Part shown: one piece after another, positions 33,899-43,460 of the stretch | How the letters are laid out: the number at the start of each line of letters is the position of its first letter | How positions within the stretch are numbered: position 1 is the first letter of the stretch | From: Bacteroidales bacterium UBA4070 | Lineage (GTDB): Bacteria > Bacteroidota > Bacteroidia > Bacteroidales > VadinHA17 | Length of the DNA: 64,000 nt | Assembly (NCBI GenBank): GCA_002383485.1 | Contig: DFYY01000042.1 | Location: 93,065 to 157,064, forward strand | Reading direction: 5' to 3' | The notes under the pieces: model-generated | Database searches by the model: none | What the model was told of the DNA's origin: nothing | The model's input: the letters and a program-made list of their open reading frames with translations, nothing else | Translations under genes and position numbers: made by a program

Positions 33899-36154
33899 CT
33901 ACCTGTTGTTGTCGCGACGACGGTCATGAGAGCGGTCTCCGCGGTCACCGCGATCACCTCTGTCACCGCGGTGTCCGTCACGTGATCCCTGGTGTTCCCT
34001 TCTCTCTGAAGGATCACGTTTCGGGGGTTCGACCCAGCCCTCAGGCTTCGTGATGAGCGGCCTGCGTGACAGTCTCAGCTTGCCTGTCTTCTGGTCAACC
34101 TCGATGAGCTGAACCTCAACAATATCTCCCTCCTTGAAGAGCTCTTCAACAGTGCCGACCTTCTTCCAGTCCATCTCTGAGATGTGAAGAAGACCATCCT
34201 TGTTGGGCAGAATCTCAACGAATGCGCCAAACTGGGTGATAGTCTTAACCTTGCCGGTGTATACCTTGCCGACCTCAGGCACAGCACAGATGGCGTTGAT
34301 TCTGTCAAGTGCGGCTCTGATGACTTCGTAATTATCGCCGAAGACATCGACCATACCCTGGCCGTTGATCTCCTCGATGACGATTGTAGCACCGGTTGTA
34401 GCCTGAATATCCTGTATGATCTTTCCGCCCGGTCCAATCACTGCGCCAATCATCTCCTTGGGAATGTATATCTTCTCAATCCTCGGGGCATGAGGCTTCA
34501 GCTCGGGACGTGGCTCTGCGATTGTCTGTTCCATGATGTCAAGAATGTGGAACCTTCCCTTGCGGGCCTGCTCCAGTGCCTGCTTCAGCACCTCGAATGA
34601 GAGGCCATCAACCTTGATGTCCATCTGGGTTGCGGTGATTCCGTCACGGGTACCTGTGACCTTGAAATCCATGTCGCCAAGATGATCCTCATCGCCAAGG
34701 ATATCAGACAGCACTGCAAATTTCTTTCCGTCCTTGTCAGTTATCAGTCCCATGGCGATGCCCGAGACCGGCTTGGCAATCTTTATGCCTGCATCCATAA
34801 GCGCCAGGGAACCGGCACAGACGGTTGCCATTGATGATGAGCCGTTGGACTCAAGTATGTCTGATACGATGCGGATTGCATACGGGTTGGTTTCATCAGG
34901 AGGCATCATGTTCTTCAGGGCCCTGTGTGCCAGGTTGCCGTGGCCTATCTCCCTGCGGCTGGTGCCGCGGGCAGGCTTGGCTTCGCCGGTTGCAAAGGGC
35001 GGAAAGTTATAGTGAAGTGTGAATTTGTCTGTTCCCTGCCTGAGAACCTCGTCAATCATCTTCTGATCGAGCTTGGTTCCAAGGGTAACTGTTGTGAGCG
35101 ACTGTGTCTCACCGCGTGTGAAAATGGCTGAACCGTGGGCTGCCGGCAGTGGGTCAATCTCGCACCAGATGGGGCGTATCTCATCCAGCCTGCGGCCGTC
35201 AAGACGCCTGTGCTCATCGAGAACAAGGCGACGTGCAGCCTCCTTTTCAACATCGTGGAAGTACCTGTTTACAAGCATCTGATCAGCAGGAGCATCCTCG
35301 GGATACTGTGCCAGGAACTCAGCCTTGATGGCATCAAAGCCGTCTGAACGGGTTTTCTTATCCGAACCGCTGGCTGCAAGCGTGTAACACTTTGCATAGG
35401 TCTCATCCCAGATCTTCTTGCGCAGATCTTCGTCGTTCTTCTCATGGCAATATGCTCTCTTCACTGTCTTGCCGGCCATCTCTGCGAGTTCCTTCTGTGC
35501 TATGCACTGCGGTTTGATAGCCTCATGCGCAATGCGAAGCGCCTCGAGCATCACATCCTCGGAGACCTCGTGCATCTCGCCCTCAACCATCATGATGTTT
35601 TCATAGGTTGCACCAACAATAATATCCAGATCAGCAATCTCCACCTGCTCAAATGTAGGGTTGACGATAAATTCGCCATTGACCCTTGCAACCCTTACCT
35701 CGGAAATGGGTCCGTGGAACGGGATGTCAGAGACTGCCAGCGCTGCCGATGCAGCAAGTCCTGCAAGTGCATCAGGCATTATATCCTTCTCAGCAGAAAT
35801 GAGATTGATTGTCACAAAGACCTCTGCATGGTAGTCATCCGGAAAGAGAGGGCGCAACACCCTGTCTACCAGTCGTGATACCAGAATTTCATTGTCACCG
35901 GGCCTGGCTTCTCTCTTGAGAAAACCGCCGGGAAAGCGGCCGGATGCCGCATACTTTTCCTTGTACTCAACGGACAGGGGCATGAAGTCAGTGTCTTCCT
36001 TTGCATCCTTTGCAGCAACGACAGTGGCCAGAAGCATGGTCTTACCCATCCTTACCACCACGGCGCCGTCAGCCTGCTTGGCCAGCTTGCCTGTCTCAAT
36101 TACGATTGACCGGCCATCGCCAAGGTCAATGCTTTTTTCAATTAACTTATACAT
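33899..36154 (-). CDS. pnp: polyribonucleotide nucleotidyltransferase
   Basis: 751 residues in the standard order: first RNase PH domain (about 1-220), helical linker, second RNase PH domain (about 310-540), KH domain ([18 protein letters not shown]) and S1 domain ([19 protein letters not shown]). It degrades RNA 3' to 5' by phosphorolysis. The C-terminal tail after the S1 domain is basic and carries three consecutive RGD triplets, then [10 protein letters not shown], a disordered extension probably used for RNA or partner binding. It follows rpsO, the common rpsO-pnp pair, separated by a terminator-like hairpin. Confidence 0.97.
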   Translation of the reverse strand: MYKLIEKSIDLGDGRSIVIETGKLAKQADGAVVVRMGKTMLLATVVAAKDAKEDTDFMPLSVEYKEKYAASGRFPGGFLKREARPGDNEILVSRLVDRVLRPLFPDDYHAEVFVTINLISAEKDIMPDALAGLAASAALAVSDIPFHGPISEVRVARVNGEFIVNPTFEQVEIADLDIIVGATYENIMMVEGEMHEVSEDVMLEALRIAHEAIKPQCIAQKELAEMAGKTVKRAYCHEKNDEDLRKKIWDETYAKCYTLAASGSDKKTRSDGFDAIKAEFLAQYPEDAPADQMLVNRYFHDVEKEAARRLVLDEHRRLDGRRLDEIRPIWCEIDPLPAAHGSAIFTRGETQSLTTVTLGTKLDQKMIDEVLRQGTDKFTLHYNFPPFATGEAKPARGTSRREIGHGNLAHRALKNMMPPDETNPYAIRIVSDILESNGSSSMATVCAGSLALMDAGIKIAKPVSGIAMGLITDKDGKKFAVLSDILGDEDHLGDMDFKVTGTRDGITATQMDIKVDGLSFEVLKQALEQARKGRFHILDIMEQTIAEPRPELKPHAPRIEKIYIPKEMIGAVIGPGGKIIQDIQATTGATIVIEEINGQGMVDVFGDNYEVIRAALDRINAICAVPEVGKVYTGKVKTITQFGAFVEILPNKDGLLHISEMDWKKVGTVEELFKEGDIVEVQLIEVDQKTGKLRLSRRPLITKPEGWVEPPKRDPSERREHQGSRDGHRGDRGDRGDRGDRSHDRRRDNNR

Positions 36155-36213
36155 TTATGTTTCAGATTATTTCGGTATGAAGGATAAATATGCAACACAT
36201 TTACCCGGGAATT

Positions 36214-36243
36214 AAAAAAAGGCAATCTGAAATTGCCTTTTTC
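36214..36243 (-). terminator. hairpin between rpsO and pnp
   Basis: GGCAAT (36221-36226) pairs with ATTGCC (36232-36237), extended by A5/T5 on the flanks, with a five-base loop. It immediately follows the rpsO stop, so it probably ends part of the rpsO transcripts, leaving read-through or processing to supply pnp mRNA. Confidence 0.75.
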
Positions 36244-36246
36244 ACT

Positions 36247-36516
36247 TTACTTACGCAGGTTCAGCGCTTTGATGATTTCACGATACCTGCTGATATCCTT
36301 TACTTTCAGATAGTCAAGCAACCGCCTTCTTTTTCCGACCAGACTTATCAGCGCCCTCTGAGTACTGAAATCCTTCTTGTTCTTCTTAAGGTGTTCAGTC
36401 AGGTGCGCAATCCTGTAGGAGAACAGAGCTATCTGACCCTCAGCACTGCCAGTGTCCATATCTGAAGATCCGAAAGTCTTGAAAAAATCCTGTTTTTTCT
36501 CCGTAGTCAAATACAT
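36247..36516 (-). CDS. rpsO: 30S ribosomal protein S15
   Basis: 89 residues from the ATG at 36514-36516; the frame continues upstream but S15 begins at MYLTTEKKQDFFKTFG. The signature is present as SAEGQIALFSYRIAHLTEHLKK, then QRALISLVGKRRRLLDYLK. It binds 16S rRNA helix 22 early in 30S assembly. A good promoter lies upstream. Confidence 0.98.
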   Translation of the reverse strand: MYLTTEKKQDFFKTFGSSDMDTGSAEGQIALFSYRIAHLTEHLKKNKKDFSTQRALISLVGKRRRLLDYLKVKDISRYREIIKALNLRK

Positions 36517-36561
36517 ATCCTTATCCAATAGATTGTTAATAAATTCTCCAATTTTGGATCG

Positions 36562-36594
36562 CAAAGATACAACTCTATTTTGTAATAATTCAAA
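36562..36594 (-). promoter_or_regulatory. rpsO promoter
   Basis: On the minus strand TATCTTTG (plus-strand 36562-36569) matches the Bacteroidota -7 consensus TAnnTTTG, and TTTG (36591-36594) lies 21 bases upstream as the -33 element. This predicts a start near 36555 and a leader of about 40 bases before the rpsO ATG. Confidence 0.75.
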
Positions 36595-36766
36595 CAATTT
36601 GAAGAATTTTTTGCATTTGACTCTCTGATATGTTACTCCGTGCCCGGCACAGGAATGATGCCCTGGCTTCTATAACAAAGACGCAATATTGATGCCATAA
36701 GTTGCGCACGCTAAAAACTTTATTTCAATTAATTTAACGTTAATCAAGCCAAAATGTTATGAACAT

Positions 36767-38089
36767 TTACGGCTCCAGGAAGAGTGAATCTGACTTTTGT
36801 ATGCCGTGACCCAGGGAGATAAGGGAGGATCCGATGGCACAGTCTAGACAACGGTGAAACCTGCAGCGGAGATTTCTGAGTTCAAGCAGGGCCTGTGAGG
36901 CAAATGCTGACTCAGGTTTCAGGCCAGCCTCCGTGAAATCGGTAACCACACCGTTCTCCTCCGGGGGCAGTTCATCAAGAATGTCAACGGCCCGGTCACA
37001 CCACTCCTGCTGCTGCCTTGTTTTACCATAGACAAAGAGCAGTGGTGCAACGGCATTAATGATCAGCAGGTCAACGGACTGTTTTCCGGCGCGGCCTGAG
37101 GTGGAGGGTACCTCCTTACCGAACTGGTAATGGTTGTTCCAGTATCCAGAGGCGGAAACACCGAGCAGCATCCTGAGGCTTTCATTGTCACGGCATTCAA
37201 GGACCCGGGAAAAAATTCCTTCGCTGTGCGTGAGTAATGCAGCTAATTGTGAAAGCCTGACAGTCGGGAAATTGGCGGGTCTGAGCCTGTGGAATTTCCA
37301 GAGCCAGCCGTCAGCGGGCTGAAGAGAGTACTTTGTGCGCAGGATTTTGTATTCGCGGGTAAGAAGCAGATAATAGGAATCAGTGACTGCCTCGCGGAAG
37401 AGTGCTTCGTCAAGCAGCCCTGCAGTGCCGAAGAGCAGTGCCTCCACCTGCAGCAGGTTGTCAGAGTGTTTCCTGATGATCTTCAGTGGCAGTCTGGAGG
37501 CCAGCATCTCAAACGGATCAGTGTTGACACGGAATCCGAAATACCTGGCAATGAGCCTGTAAAAGGTCTCTTCCCAGTCATTGCCTGTCTTTGATATAAT
37601 CTCTCTTATCTCATTGCTTTTCCGCTCCAGGCGCTCCACCGCCACAGTCCAGAGCCAGTGCTTTACCATAAATCCGTCAGTCATCCTGATCAGGCCGCTG
37701 CACGGCAGTGGTGACGGGTTATTGACAAACCTGAGATAATTCTCCCATAACGCCGGGTCATACAGGGGCCGTGCGGTCATCAGCCGTCTGCCGGAGGCAG
37801 TATAGACATCTGTGTCTTCATCATGCACCAGGTGCAGGATCACGTTGTCATAAGAATGGTCAGTGTGATGGCCGTGGCGGTACCAGTCTGATGCCCTGAC
37901 ATGTATCTCCGTGTTGCCGGCCCACTCGGTTCCGCCGGCGACCAGCCTCGTGTTGAAGAAATCGGGTCCTGAGTCGCGGTTATACTCGCCCGGGGTTATC
38001 ACCTCTATCGGTCCGGCATCCCTGTCGTACAGGCTCCCGCCGTCAAAGAAACGGTTTTTCCACAACCAGTGGAGGAACTCTTCTTTCAT
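36767..38089 (-). CDS. DUF2851 family protein
   Basis: 440 residues, cytoplasmic. The family signature is clear near the N-terminus: EFLHWLWKNRFFD, YNRDSGPDFFNTRLVAGG, WAGNTEIHVRASDWYRHGH and YDNVILHLVHDED. A C-terminal helical half ends with a CRFHRCLDC cysteine cluster. The N-terminal acidic/His pattern recalls restriction-endonuclease-like folds, but activity is not established. It is widespread and conserved in Bacteroidota, usually as a single copy. Confidence 0.9.
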   Translation of the reverse strand: MKEEFLHWLWKNRFFDGGSLYDRDAGPIEVITPGEYNRDSGPDFFNTRLVAGGTEWAGNTEIHVRASDWYRHGHHTDHSYDNVILHLVHDEDTDVYTASGRRLMTARPLYDPALWENYLRFVNNPSPLPCSGLIRMTDGFMVKHWLWTVAVERLERKSNEIREIISKTGNDWEETFYRLIARYFGFRVNTDPFEMLASRLPLKIIRKHSDNLLQVEALLFGTAGLLDEALFREAVTDSYYLLLTREYKILRTKYSLQPADGWLWKFHRLRPANFPTVRLSQLAALLTHSEGIFSRVLECRDNESLRMLLGVSASGYWNNHYQFGKEVPSTSGRAGKQSVDLLIINAVAPLLFVYGKTRQQQEWCDRAVDILDELPPEENGVVTDFTEAGLKPESAFASQALLELRNLRCRFHRCLDCAIGSSLISLGHGIQKSDSLFLEP

Positions 38090-38209
38090 TGTCGGTATGT
38101 TTAGAAATGCAGCTTATCAAAGATAAGCAGAAATGAATAACAGAACAAACGAATTAAGGAACCGGAACTGATTGTCCGGGTTTGCAGAACCTGTTGCTGA
38201 TATCAGGGT

Positions 38210-38860
38210 TCAGATAATCCCCCGGGAGATTGCTGTCTTGATTAATGCTGCGGTATTTTTTGCATTGAATTTTATCAGCAGATTCTTCCTGTGGCTGTCA
38301 ACGGTTGACGAACTGATGAATAGTTTTTCGGCTATTTCCTGATTAGTATGACCTTCGGAAATCAGCTTCAGAATCTCACTCTCACGCCTTGTAATAAGCG
38401 GTTCCGAAGTGCCTGAAACCGAATGGCCGGTCATGAGTTCTTTCACCCCCTGCCCGAAATAACTGTTGCCTTCGGCTACCTGCCTGATCCCTTCGGTAAT
38501 GTCTTTTACATCGGAGGTTTTAAGAACAAAACCCATCACGCCTGCCTTTACAGCCAGTTCAATGATATGGCGCTGGGCCATCGAGGTCACTACGAGAATC
38601 CTGATGCCAGGGAATCTGGATCTTGCCTGGGAAGCGAACTCAATGCCCGTCATGTCAGGGAGATTAATATCAAGCAGCACAATGTCAAAGCGGTTTCCGT
38701 TCAGGTATGAGAGACCCTTGGCGCCAGTGGCGGCATGAATGCAGATCGTATCGTCAAAAGTCTCGTTTATCAGTCTGAAAAGACTGTCGGAAACAATCGG
38801 ATGATCTTCAACGATCAGTACTTTCCTGCTCAAAGCCGAAGGTTCGCCCGACATGTTCAT
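38210..38860 (-). CDS. NarL/FixJ-type response regulator
   Basis: 216 residues. The receiver domain (13-130) has acidic pocket E18-D19, phospho-acceptor D64 (LLDINLP) and the conserved Lys in GFVLKTSD. The C-terminal GerE/LuxR HTH (about 150-215) reads RRESEILKLISEGHTNQEIA and STVDSHRKNLL. Its start overlaps the kinase stop by four bases, so the pair is coupled. The operon of exported proteins at 41014 is divergent from the kinase gene and is the natural target (inference). Confidence 0.93.
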   Translation of the reverse strand: MNMSGEPSALSRKVLIVEDHPIVSDSLFRLINETFDDTICIHAATGAKGLSYLNGNRFDIVLLDINLPDMTGIEFASQARSRFPGIRILVVTSMAQRHIIELAVKAGVMGFVLKTSDVKDITEGIRQVAEGNSYFGQGVKELMTGHSVSGTSEPLITRRESEILKLISEGHTNQEIAEKLFISSSTVDSHRKNLLIKFNAKNTAALIKTAISRGII

Positions 38861-40773
38861 GATATAAACATTTCAACGGTGATCTCAGTTCCCTGGCCGG
38901 GCTGACTCCAGATATCGAATTTCCCCTTCATGGCTGTCACACGGTCACGAATATTCTCGATCCCTTTTCCTTTCCGCCCTTTATCCATCATGGCAGTTTC
39001 AAACCCTTTGCCGTTGTCTGTGACCTGGGCAAAAAGCCGTTTGGGTTCTGAAAACAATTGTATATTTATTTGAGTTGCTTCTGAATGCTTAAGGGCATTG
39101 TTCACCAGCTCCTGAACTATCCGGTACATGGTAAGTTCAACCTCTTTTGTATAACGTATCTCGTCACCGAAGAATTGAAGTCCGATTGCCGGCTGACCAC
39201 CAGCGGAAACCTCCGTGCAGAAATCCTCCAGAGCCGTTTTCAATCCGTAATGATTGAGTGTCTCCGGCATCATGTTGTGGGCGATGCGCCTCAGCTCGCT
39301 GATCGAGGTATCCAGAAGCGAAAGTGCGTGATTGAAAGCGCTGACGTTTTCGTGGGTGATAACAGTATTTTCCTTCATTGAAGAGAGATTAATTTTTATC
39401 CCTGACAACAGGCCGCCCAGACCGTCATGAAGATCAGTGGCGAGCCTCGATCTTTCAGCTTCCTCGCCTTCCATGACAGACCTGGCGGCAAGATAAAGCC
39501 TCTCCTTTTCAAGTTCGGCAATCTTCTTTTCCCTGATCTCGATGTTCTGATCGGCGATTATTTTTTTCTTCCTTAAAAGCCTTGTATAATAATTGACCGA
39601 TAAACCCAGAAGGACAATAACCCCGCTAAGCAGATACACAATGTTGTTCCTTCGCCTTTTTTCGGAAGTGAGTCTAAGTATCTGGTTTTCCTTTATCTGG
39701 CTCTGGTACCTGGTTTCCAGTTCGATGATCTGCCTCGACTTCTCTGAATTGTAAACCGAATCCCGTATGGTCATGTACTTAATGTAACAGTAATAGGCAT
39801 TTTTATAGTCCCCTGTTGCGTAGTATGGCATGGCAAGAGCTTCGTAGAGATACTGAATTCCGCCTGTGAGGTTATGTTCAAGACCTATTTTCTCAGACTC
39901 CCTGAATGCCTGGATTGATTTATCATATTCCTTCAGCCTGTAATAAGTCTTGCCGAGAGTATAAAGGGCGCCTGAAATCCCTTCAGGGTCATTGACATGG
40001 CGGGAAAAGTCAATGGATTTTTGTATGAAGCCGAGTGCTGTTCCGGGCTGATCCATCTGGTTGTAGACAGCGGCAATGCTCTGGTTTCCGTTTGCTATGC
40101 CCCTTTCGTCTCCGGTGACAGCATACTGGCTGATTGACTTTTCAAAGTAACTAATGGCGGTCTTGAAATCGATTAGTCTCTCTGCTTCAGTTCTGGGTTC
40201 GCAGAAATGTCTTGAACTGTGAAGGGTTCCAAGATGACTCAGAACCTTTGCAATGGAGGGAGTATCATGACGATCCTGATAAATATCGAAGGCTTTCTGA
40301 TGGTAAGCCAGGGATTTGTCGAAGACCTCCATGTAATAATATACAAGCCCCAAATCATCATTAAGATCGGCGATCCTGATCTCATCCTCTCTCTTTTCCT
40401 CGATCTTCAAACTGTTAACGTAGCACAGCGTGGCTTCACGGTACATCTCCCGACTGAGGAAATAGCCTCCCAGGGCCTGGTTTGCGCGTGAGACAAGACC
40501 CAAAGATCTGCCGGCAAGCACCAGGTCCAGTGCTCGCCTGATATAAATAAGGGACGAATCCGGATTGATGCGCTGATACCTCGATGCCTCCGCCAGATAA
40601 TTTAAGACAGTTACAGAGTCTTTCACGCTTTCCTCCCTGCTGACATCTGCCGTCGCAAATTGGCCGTTCAGCATTTTGTCAATTACCAGGCTAAGAGAAT
40701 CAGCATTCTGGGCTGCGGACTGAGATACGGCCACAATGCTGAATATCATTAATATAGCAATGCGAAGCCTCAT
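38857..40773 (-). CDS. TPR sensor histidine kinase (HisKA_3)
   Basis: 638 residues. A signal peptide (1-22) precedes about 330 residues of tetratricopeptide repeats, predicted to lie in the periplasm. One membrane helix (about 377-396) and a coiled coil follow. The HisKA_3 dimerisation domain carries phospho-acceptor H449 in LATDLHDGLGG, and the ATPase domain has LVNNALKHSEA (N box) and DNGKGFE (G1). This is the NarX-like kinase class with a TPR sensor, common in Bacteroidota. It phosphorylates the coupled NarL-type regulator. The signal is unknown; the periplasmic TPRs suggest it senses a protein or envelope state. Confidence 0.92.
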   Translation of the reverse strand: MRLRIAILMIFSIVAVSQSAAQNADSLSLVIDKMLNGQFATADVSREESVKDSVTVLNYLAEASRYQRINPDSSLIYIRRALDLVLAGRSLGLVSRANQALGGYFLSREMYREATLCYVNSLKIEEKREDEIRIADLNDDLGLVYYYMEVFDKSLAYHQKAFDIYQDRHDTPSIAKVLSHLGTLHSSRHFCEPRTEAERLIDFKTAISYFEKSISQYAVTGDERGIANGNQSIAAVYNQMDQPGTALGFIQKSIDFSRHVNDPEGISGALYTLGKTYYRLKEYDKSIQAFRESEKIGLEHNLTGGIQYLYEALAMPYYATGDYKNAYYCYIKYMTIRDSVYNSEKSRQIIELETRYQSQIKENQILRLTSEKRRRNNIVYLLSGVIVLLGLSVNYYTRLLRKKKIIADQNIEIREKKIAELEKERLYLAARSVMEGEEAERSRLATDLHDGLGGLLSGIKINLSSMKENTVITHENVSAFNHALSLLDTSISELRRIAHNMMPETLNHYGLKTALEDFCTEVSAGGQPAIGLQFFGDEIRYTKEVELTMYRIVQELVNNALKHSEATQINIQLFSEPKRLFAQVTDNGKGFETAMMDKGRKGKGIENIRDRVTAMKGKFDIWSQPGQGTEITVEMFIS

Positions 40774-40834
40774 GCAACTCCTTTCTATTGATTATTATTA
40801 TGCACAAACCTAATTATTATTCTATTACCCTCAT

Positions 40835-40942
40835 TCCCCTTTTTCGGGGATATTTAAGCCGGGGGAATTTACCGGCAGTAACAATTGTAAGTCGGCCATT
40901 GGCTGAAAGAAACTGGATGAAAAAAATCCCTGAAAAAGGGGA
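40835..40942. promoter_or_regulatory. inverted pair of 17-bp sites between two-component system and secreted-protein operon
   Basis: TCCCCTTTTTCGGGGAT at 40835-40851 recurs in inverse orientation at 40926-40942 as ATCCCTGAAAAAGGGGA: 16 of 17 positions match when complemented. Each copy is itself a dyad (CCCC-x6-GGGG in the left copy). Centres are 91 bp apart inside the 240-bp region between the divergent starts at 40773 and 41014. This is what paired regulator-binding sites would look like; transcript hairpins are the alternative. Confidence 0.6.
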
Positions 40943-41013
40943 GCCTGCCGTCAAAATCAGTTTGTAGGTTTACCACTGCTATTATCAGCTACCAAACTTA
41001 ACCCTTGAATTAT

Positions 41014-42318
41014 ATGAAACACTTAATCAGAATTTTCATAGTACTGGCTCTGGTAAGCCTGACGATTAATGCTGAAGGTCAGATCAAGGTCGACCTGAAG
41101 AAAAAACTCGAGCAGCAGGTAAACAGGAGACTCAATCAGAAGGCTGACCAGGCCATCGACAAGGTCCTTGACACCGCAGAGGACAGCATCGCTGCAGGAC
41201 TCAAAAAAGATGACGGTTCAGGACAGGCATCAGGCAGCCAGGTCAACACGGATGGACAGGCACAGGGCAAGAACGACCCGAAGGCGGGAAGCCAGCAGCA
41301 GACCTCCCTGCAGTCATACTCAAAGTATGATTTCATTCCCGGCGAGAAGGTGATCTTCTTTGACGACTTCAGTCAGGATGCCGTGGGCGATTTCCCGGCG
41401 CTGTGGAATACCAACGGATCCGCTGAGGTGGTAACCACCAATCTTTTTCCCGGCAACTGGATGAGATTTGTTATGGATGAGTGTGTATGGACTGACGGGT
41501 TACTCAAACTACCTGAGAACTATACTATTGAGTTTGATGTGATACCTATCGGAGGACTTGAGGGTGAGCGTATGTCAGGGTGGCATATGAGGCTGATGCA
41601 GGCAAAGAACGTAAATGCATGGGATGGTGGCTCGGCTCCCGGGCAGGGAGGATTCCAGTTCCAGGTTGAATATTTCGGCAGGCCGGGCTACAGCACCTGG
41701 TTATACGGCGAGGCATGCTCCGCCGCAAAGCTGAGCGGATTTGTCGAAGGAGAGGACAAGAAGGAAAAGATGAACCAGAAATACCATATTGCCATCTGGG
41801 TTCAGAAAACAAGGGTACGTCTGTACCAGAACGAGAATAAGATCATCGATCTGCCAAGGGCATTCCCGGCAGGATGTGTTAAACCTGACAGGGTCAGGTT
41901 CGAGTATGGCGCTGCCATGATCAGCAATATTCGTATTGCCGTGGGTGCTCCGGATATGCGCAACAAACTCATGACCGAAGGCAAACTGATCACCTATGGT
42001 ATCTATTTCGACGTAAACAAAGACGTTGTCAAACCTGAGTCATACGGAACACTCAAGGAGATTGCAGCTATCCTCAATGAAGTACCCGATGTCAAGGTCA
42101 AGATAGTAGGCCATACCGATGCCGATGGTGCAGACGCCGCCAATCTCGATCTCTCAAAACGCAGGGCCGCTTCTGTGAAGAACGAGCTGGTGAAATCGTT
42201 CGGTGTGAACGGCGACCGTCTTGTGACCGACGGTGCTGGCGAAGGCCAGCCTGTGGCAGCCAATGACACTCCTGCCAACAAGGCGCTGAACCGGAGGGTT
42301 GAGTTCATCAAGCTCTGA
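41014..42318 (+). CDS. exported OmpA-domain protein
   Basis: 434 residues from the ATG at 41014-41016. A signal peptide (about 1-23) is followed by an amphipathic Gln/Lys/Asp-rich stretch with no cysteine and a polar linker. Next is a beta-sandwich-like region (about 110-310, starting YDFIPGEKVIFFDDFSQD), similar in character to lectin-like domains. The C-terminal OmpA domain (about 320-434) has VKIVGHTDADG and LDLSKRRAASVKNEL, whose Asp and Arg bind peptidoglycan. It is first in a six-gene operon and probably anchors the outer membrane or its complex to the cell wall. Confidence 0.88.
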   Translation: MKHLIRIFIVLALVSLTINAEGQIKVDLKKKLEQQVNRRLNQKADQAIDKVLDTAEDSIAAGLKKDDGSGQASGSQVNTDGQAQGKNDPKAGSQQQTSLQSYSKYDFIPGEKVIFFDDFSQDAVGDFPALWNTNGSAEVVTTNLFPGNWMRFVMDECVWTDGLLKLPENYTIEFDVIPIGGLEGERMSGWHMRLMQAKNVNAWDGGSAPGQGGFQFQVEYFGRPGYSTWLYGEACSAAKLSGFVEGEDKKEKMNQKYHIAIWVQKTRVRLYQNENKIIDLPRAFPAGCVKPDRVRFEYGAAMISNIRIAVGAPDMRNKLMTEGKLITYGIYFDVNKDVVKPESYGTLKEIAAILNEVPDVKVKIVGHTDADGADAANLDLSKRRAASVKNELVKSFGVNGDRLVTDGAGEGQPVAANDTPANKALNRRVEFIKL

Positions 42319-42401
42319 CCTGCGGGATATCTGCCGGGGTGCCGGTAATACTGGCCCGGGGTATGCATCAACGTGCTTTAACATTAATCCCATCTTATAA
42401 A

Positions 42402-43370
42402 ATGAGAGCTGGTATATCCTTTTTTATTATTGCCCTCGTCATGCCCCTGATGGCATTAATGCCGGACGGTGAGCAAAAATCACTCTCCGGCGGGCCCCGG
42501 GCAAGCTCCGTCAGCGAACAGCAATCCTGCTCTGTTACCGGACTTAAGGCATCTTCAGTCAGAGAGGACCGGGCTAAACTGGCATACTCTGTCAAAGGTG
42601 CAGGAGTCACCGGCTTCGGGGTCTGCTGGAGCACCGGCAGGTCACCCTCACTTCAATCCGGCAACTCGCTGAAGTCTTATGAAGACGAAGCCCGGGACGT
42701 TCCGGTGGAGGTGTCGTTCAGTGAGTCTCTGACAAACCTGGAATCCGGCACTAAATACTATGCCCGGGCCTATGTTACTGACAGCGGCGGAAAAGTTTAC
42801 TACAGCGAGGAGGTCAGTTTCACCACGGAGAAAAAAGAGGATTTCTCCTACCTGCTTAACGGTCCCAAAATTGACTATCATCCCAATGGGCAGGTCGCCA
42901 GGAGATATACCGTAAAGGACGGGGTTCCCTATGGTTCTTACAAAGCATACAGTGATTCAGGAAAAATCATTTCTGACCAGTCCCTGGTTGACGGAATCCC
43001 CAACGGAACCACCACGATATTCTACAGTAACGGTAATGTAAGGTCTGTGATACAATACGTTGACGGTCTTCCTCAGGGCGAATGCAAAGAGTATTATGAG
43101 AACGGGAACATCAAAAGTGAGAGCATGATCAGCGGGGAAATGGACAGACTAAGCGCCCAGGTCAAGCAATATTACGAAGAAGGAGGACTCAGGAGCGAAA
43201 CGGTCACCGCCAACGGGGAATTCGTATCTTCAATAAATTACGACAAGGAGGGAAGGGTCACCACAGAACAGAAGCCCGGGAATGTCATCAGTTACTCATA
43301 TGACAATGACGGATGGAAACATACCAGCATTAACAGTGAGAAATGCCGGTGTGCAAGGTGTAGCCGGTAA
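42402..43370 (+). CDS. exported FN3-like and MORN-repeat (YwqK-type) protein
   Basis: 322 residues from the ATG at 42402-42404. A signal peptide is followed by one FN3-like domain (about 45-140, with GFGVCWSTG and LESGTKYYARAYVTD). At least five MORN_2 repeats come next (YHPNGQVARRY, YSDSGKIISDQ, YSNGNVRSVIQY, YENGNIKSES, YEEGGLRSET). The C-terminal end has a CRCARC motif. YwqK-type MORN proteins are often labelled antitoxins in databases, without evidence here. Likely a periplasmic or surface binding protein. It lies 83 bases after the OmpA gene. Confidence 0.85.
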   Translation: MRAGISFFIIALVMPLMALMPDGEQKSLSGGPRASSVSEQQSCSVTGLKASSVREDRAKLAYSVKGAGVTGFGVCWSTGRSPSLQSGNSLKSYEDEARDVPVEVSFSESLTNLESGTKYYARAYVTDSGGKVYYSEEVSFTTEKKEDFSYLLNGPKIDYHPNGQVARRYTVKDGVPYGSYKAYSDSGKIISDQSLVDGIPNGTTTIFYSNGNVRSVIQYVDGLPQGECKEYYENGNIKSESMISGEMDRLSAQVKQYYEEGGLRSETVTANGEFVSSINYDKEGRVTTEQKPGNVISYSYDNDGWKHTSINSEKCRCARCSR

Positions 43371-43460
43371 TCACGGAGGAGAGGCTTTCAGAGAGTCCCG
43401 GAGCCTGGATCAGTAAATAGATTTCTTTTTGACATGCAATACTATCCATTAAGATTCCCT

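Noticed and set aside
42402..43370. Toxin-antitoxin role for the MORN/YwqK protein
   Set aside because: The 'antitoxin' label is a database habit for this repeat family; here the protein is exported, has an FN3-like domain and sits in a secretory operon with no toxin.
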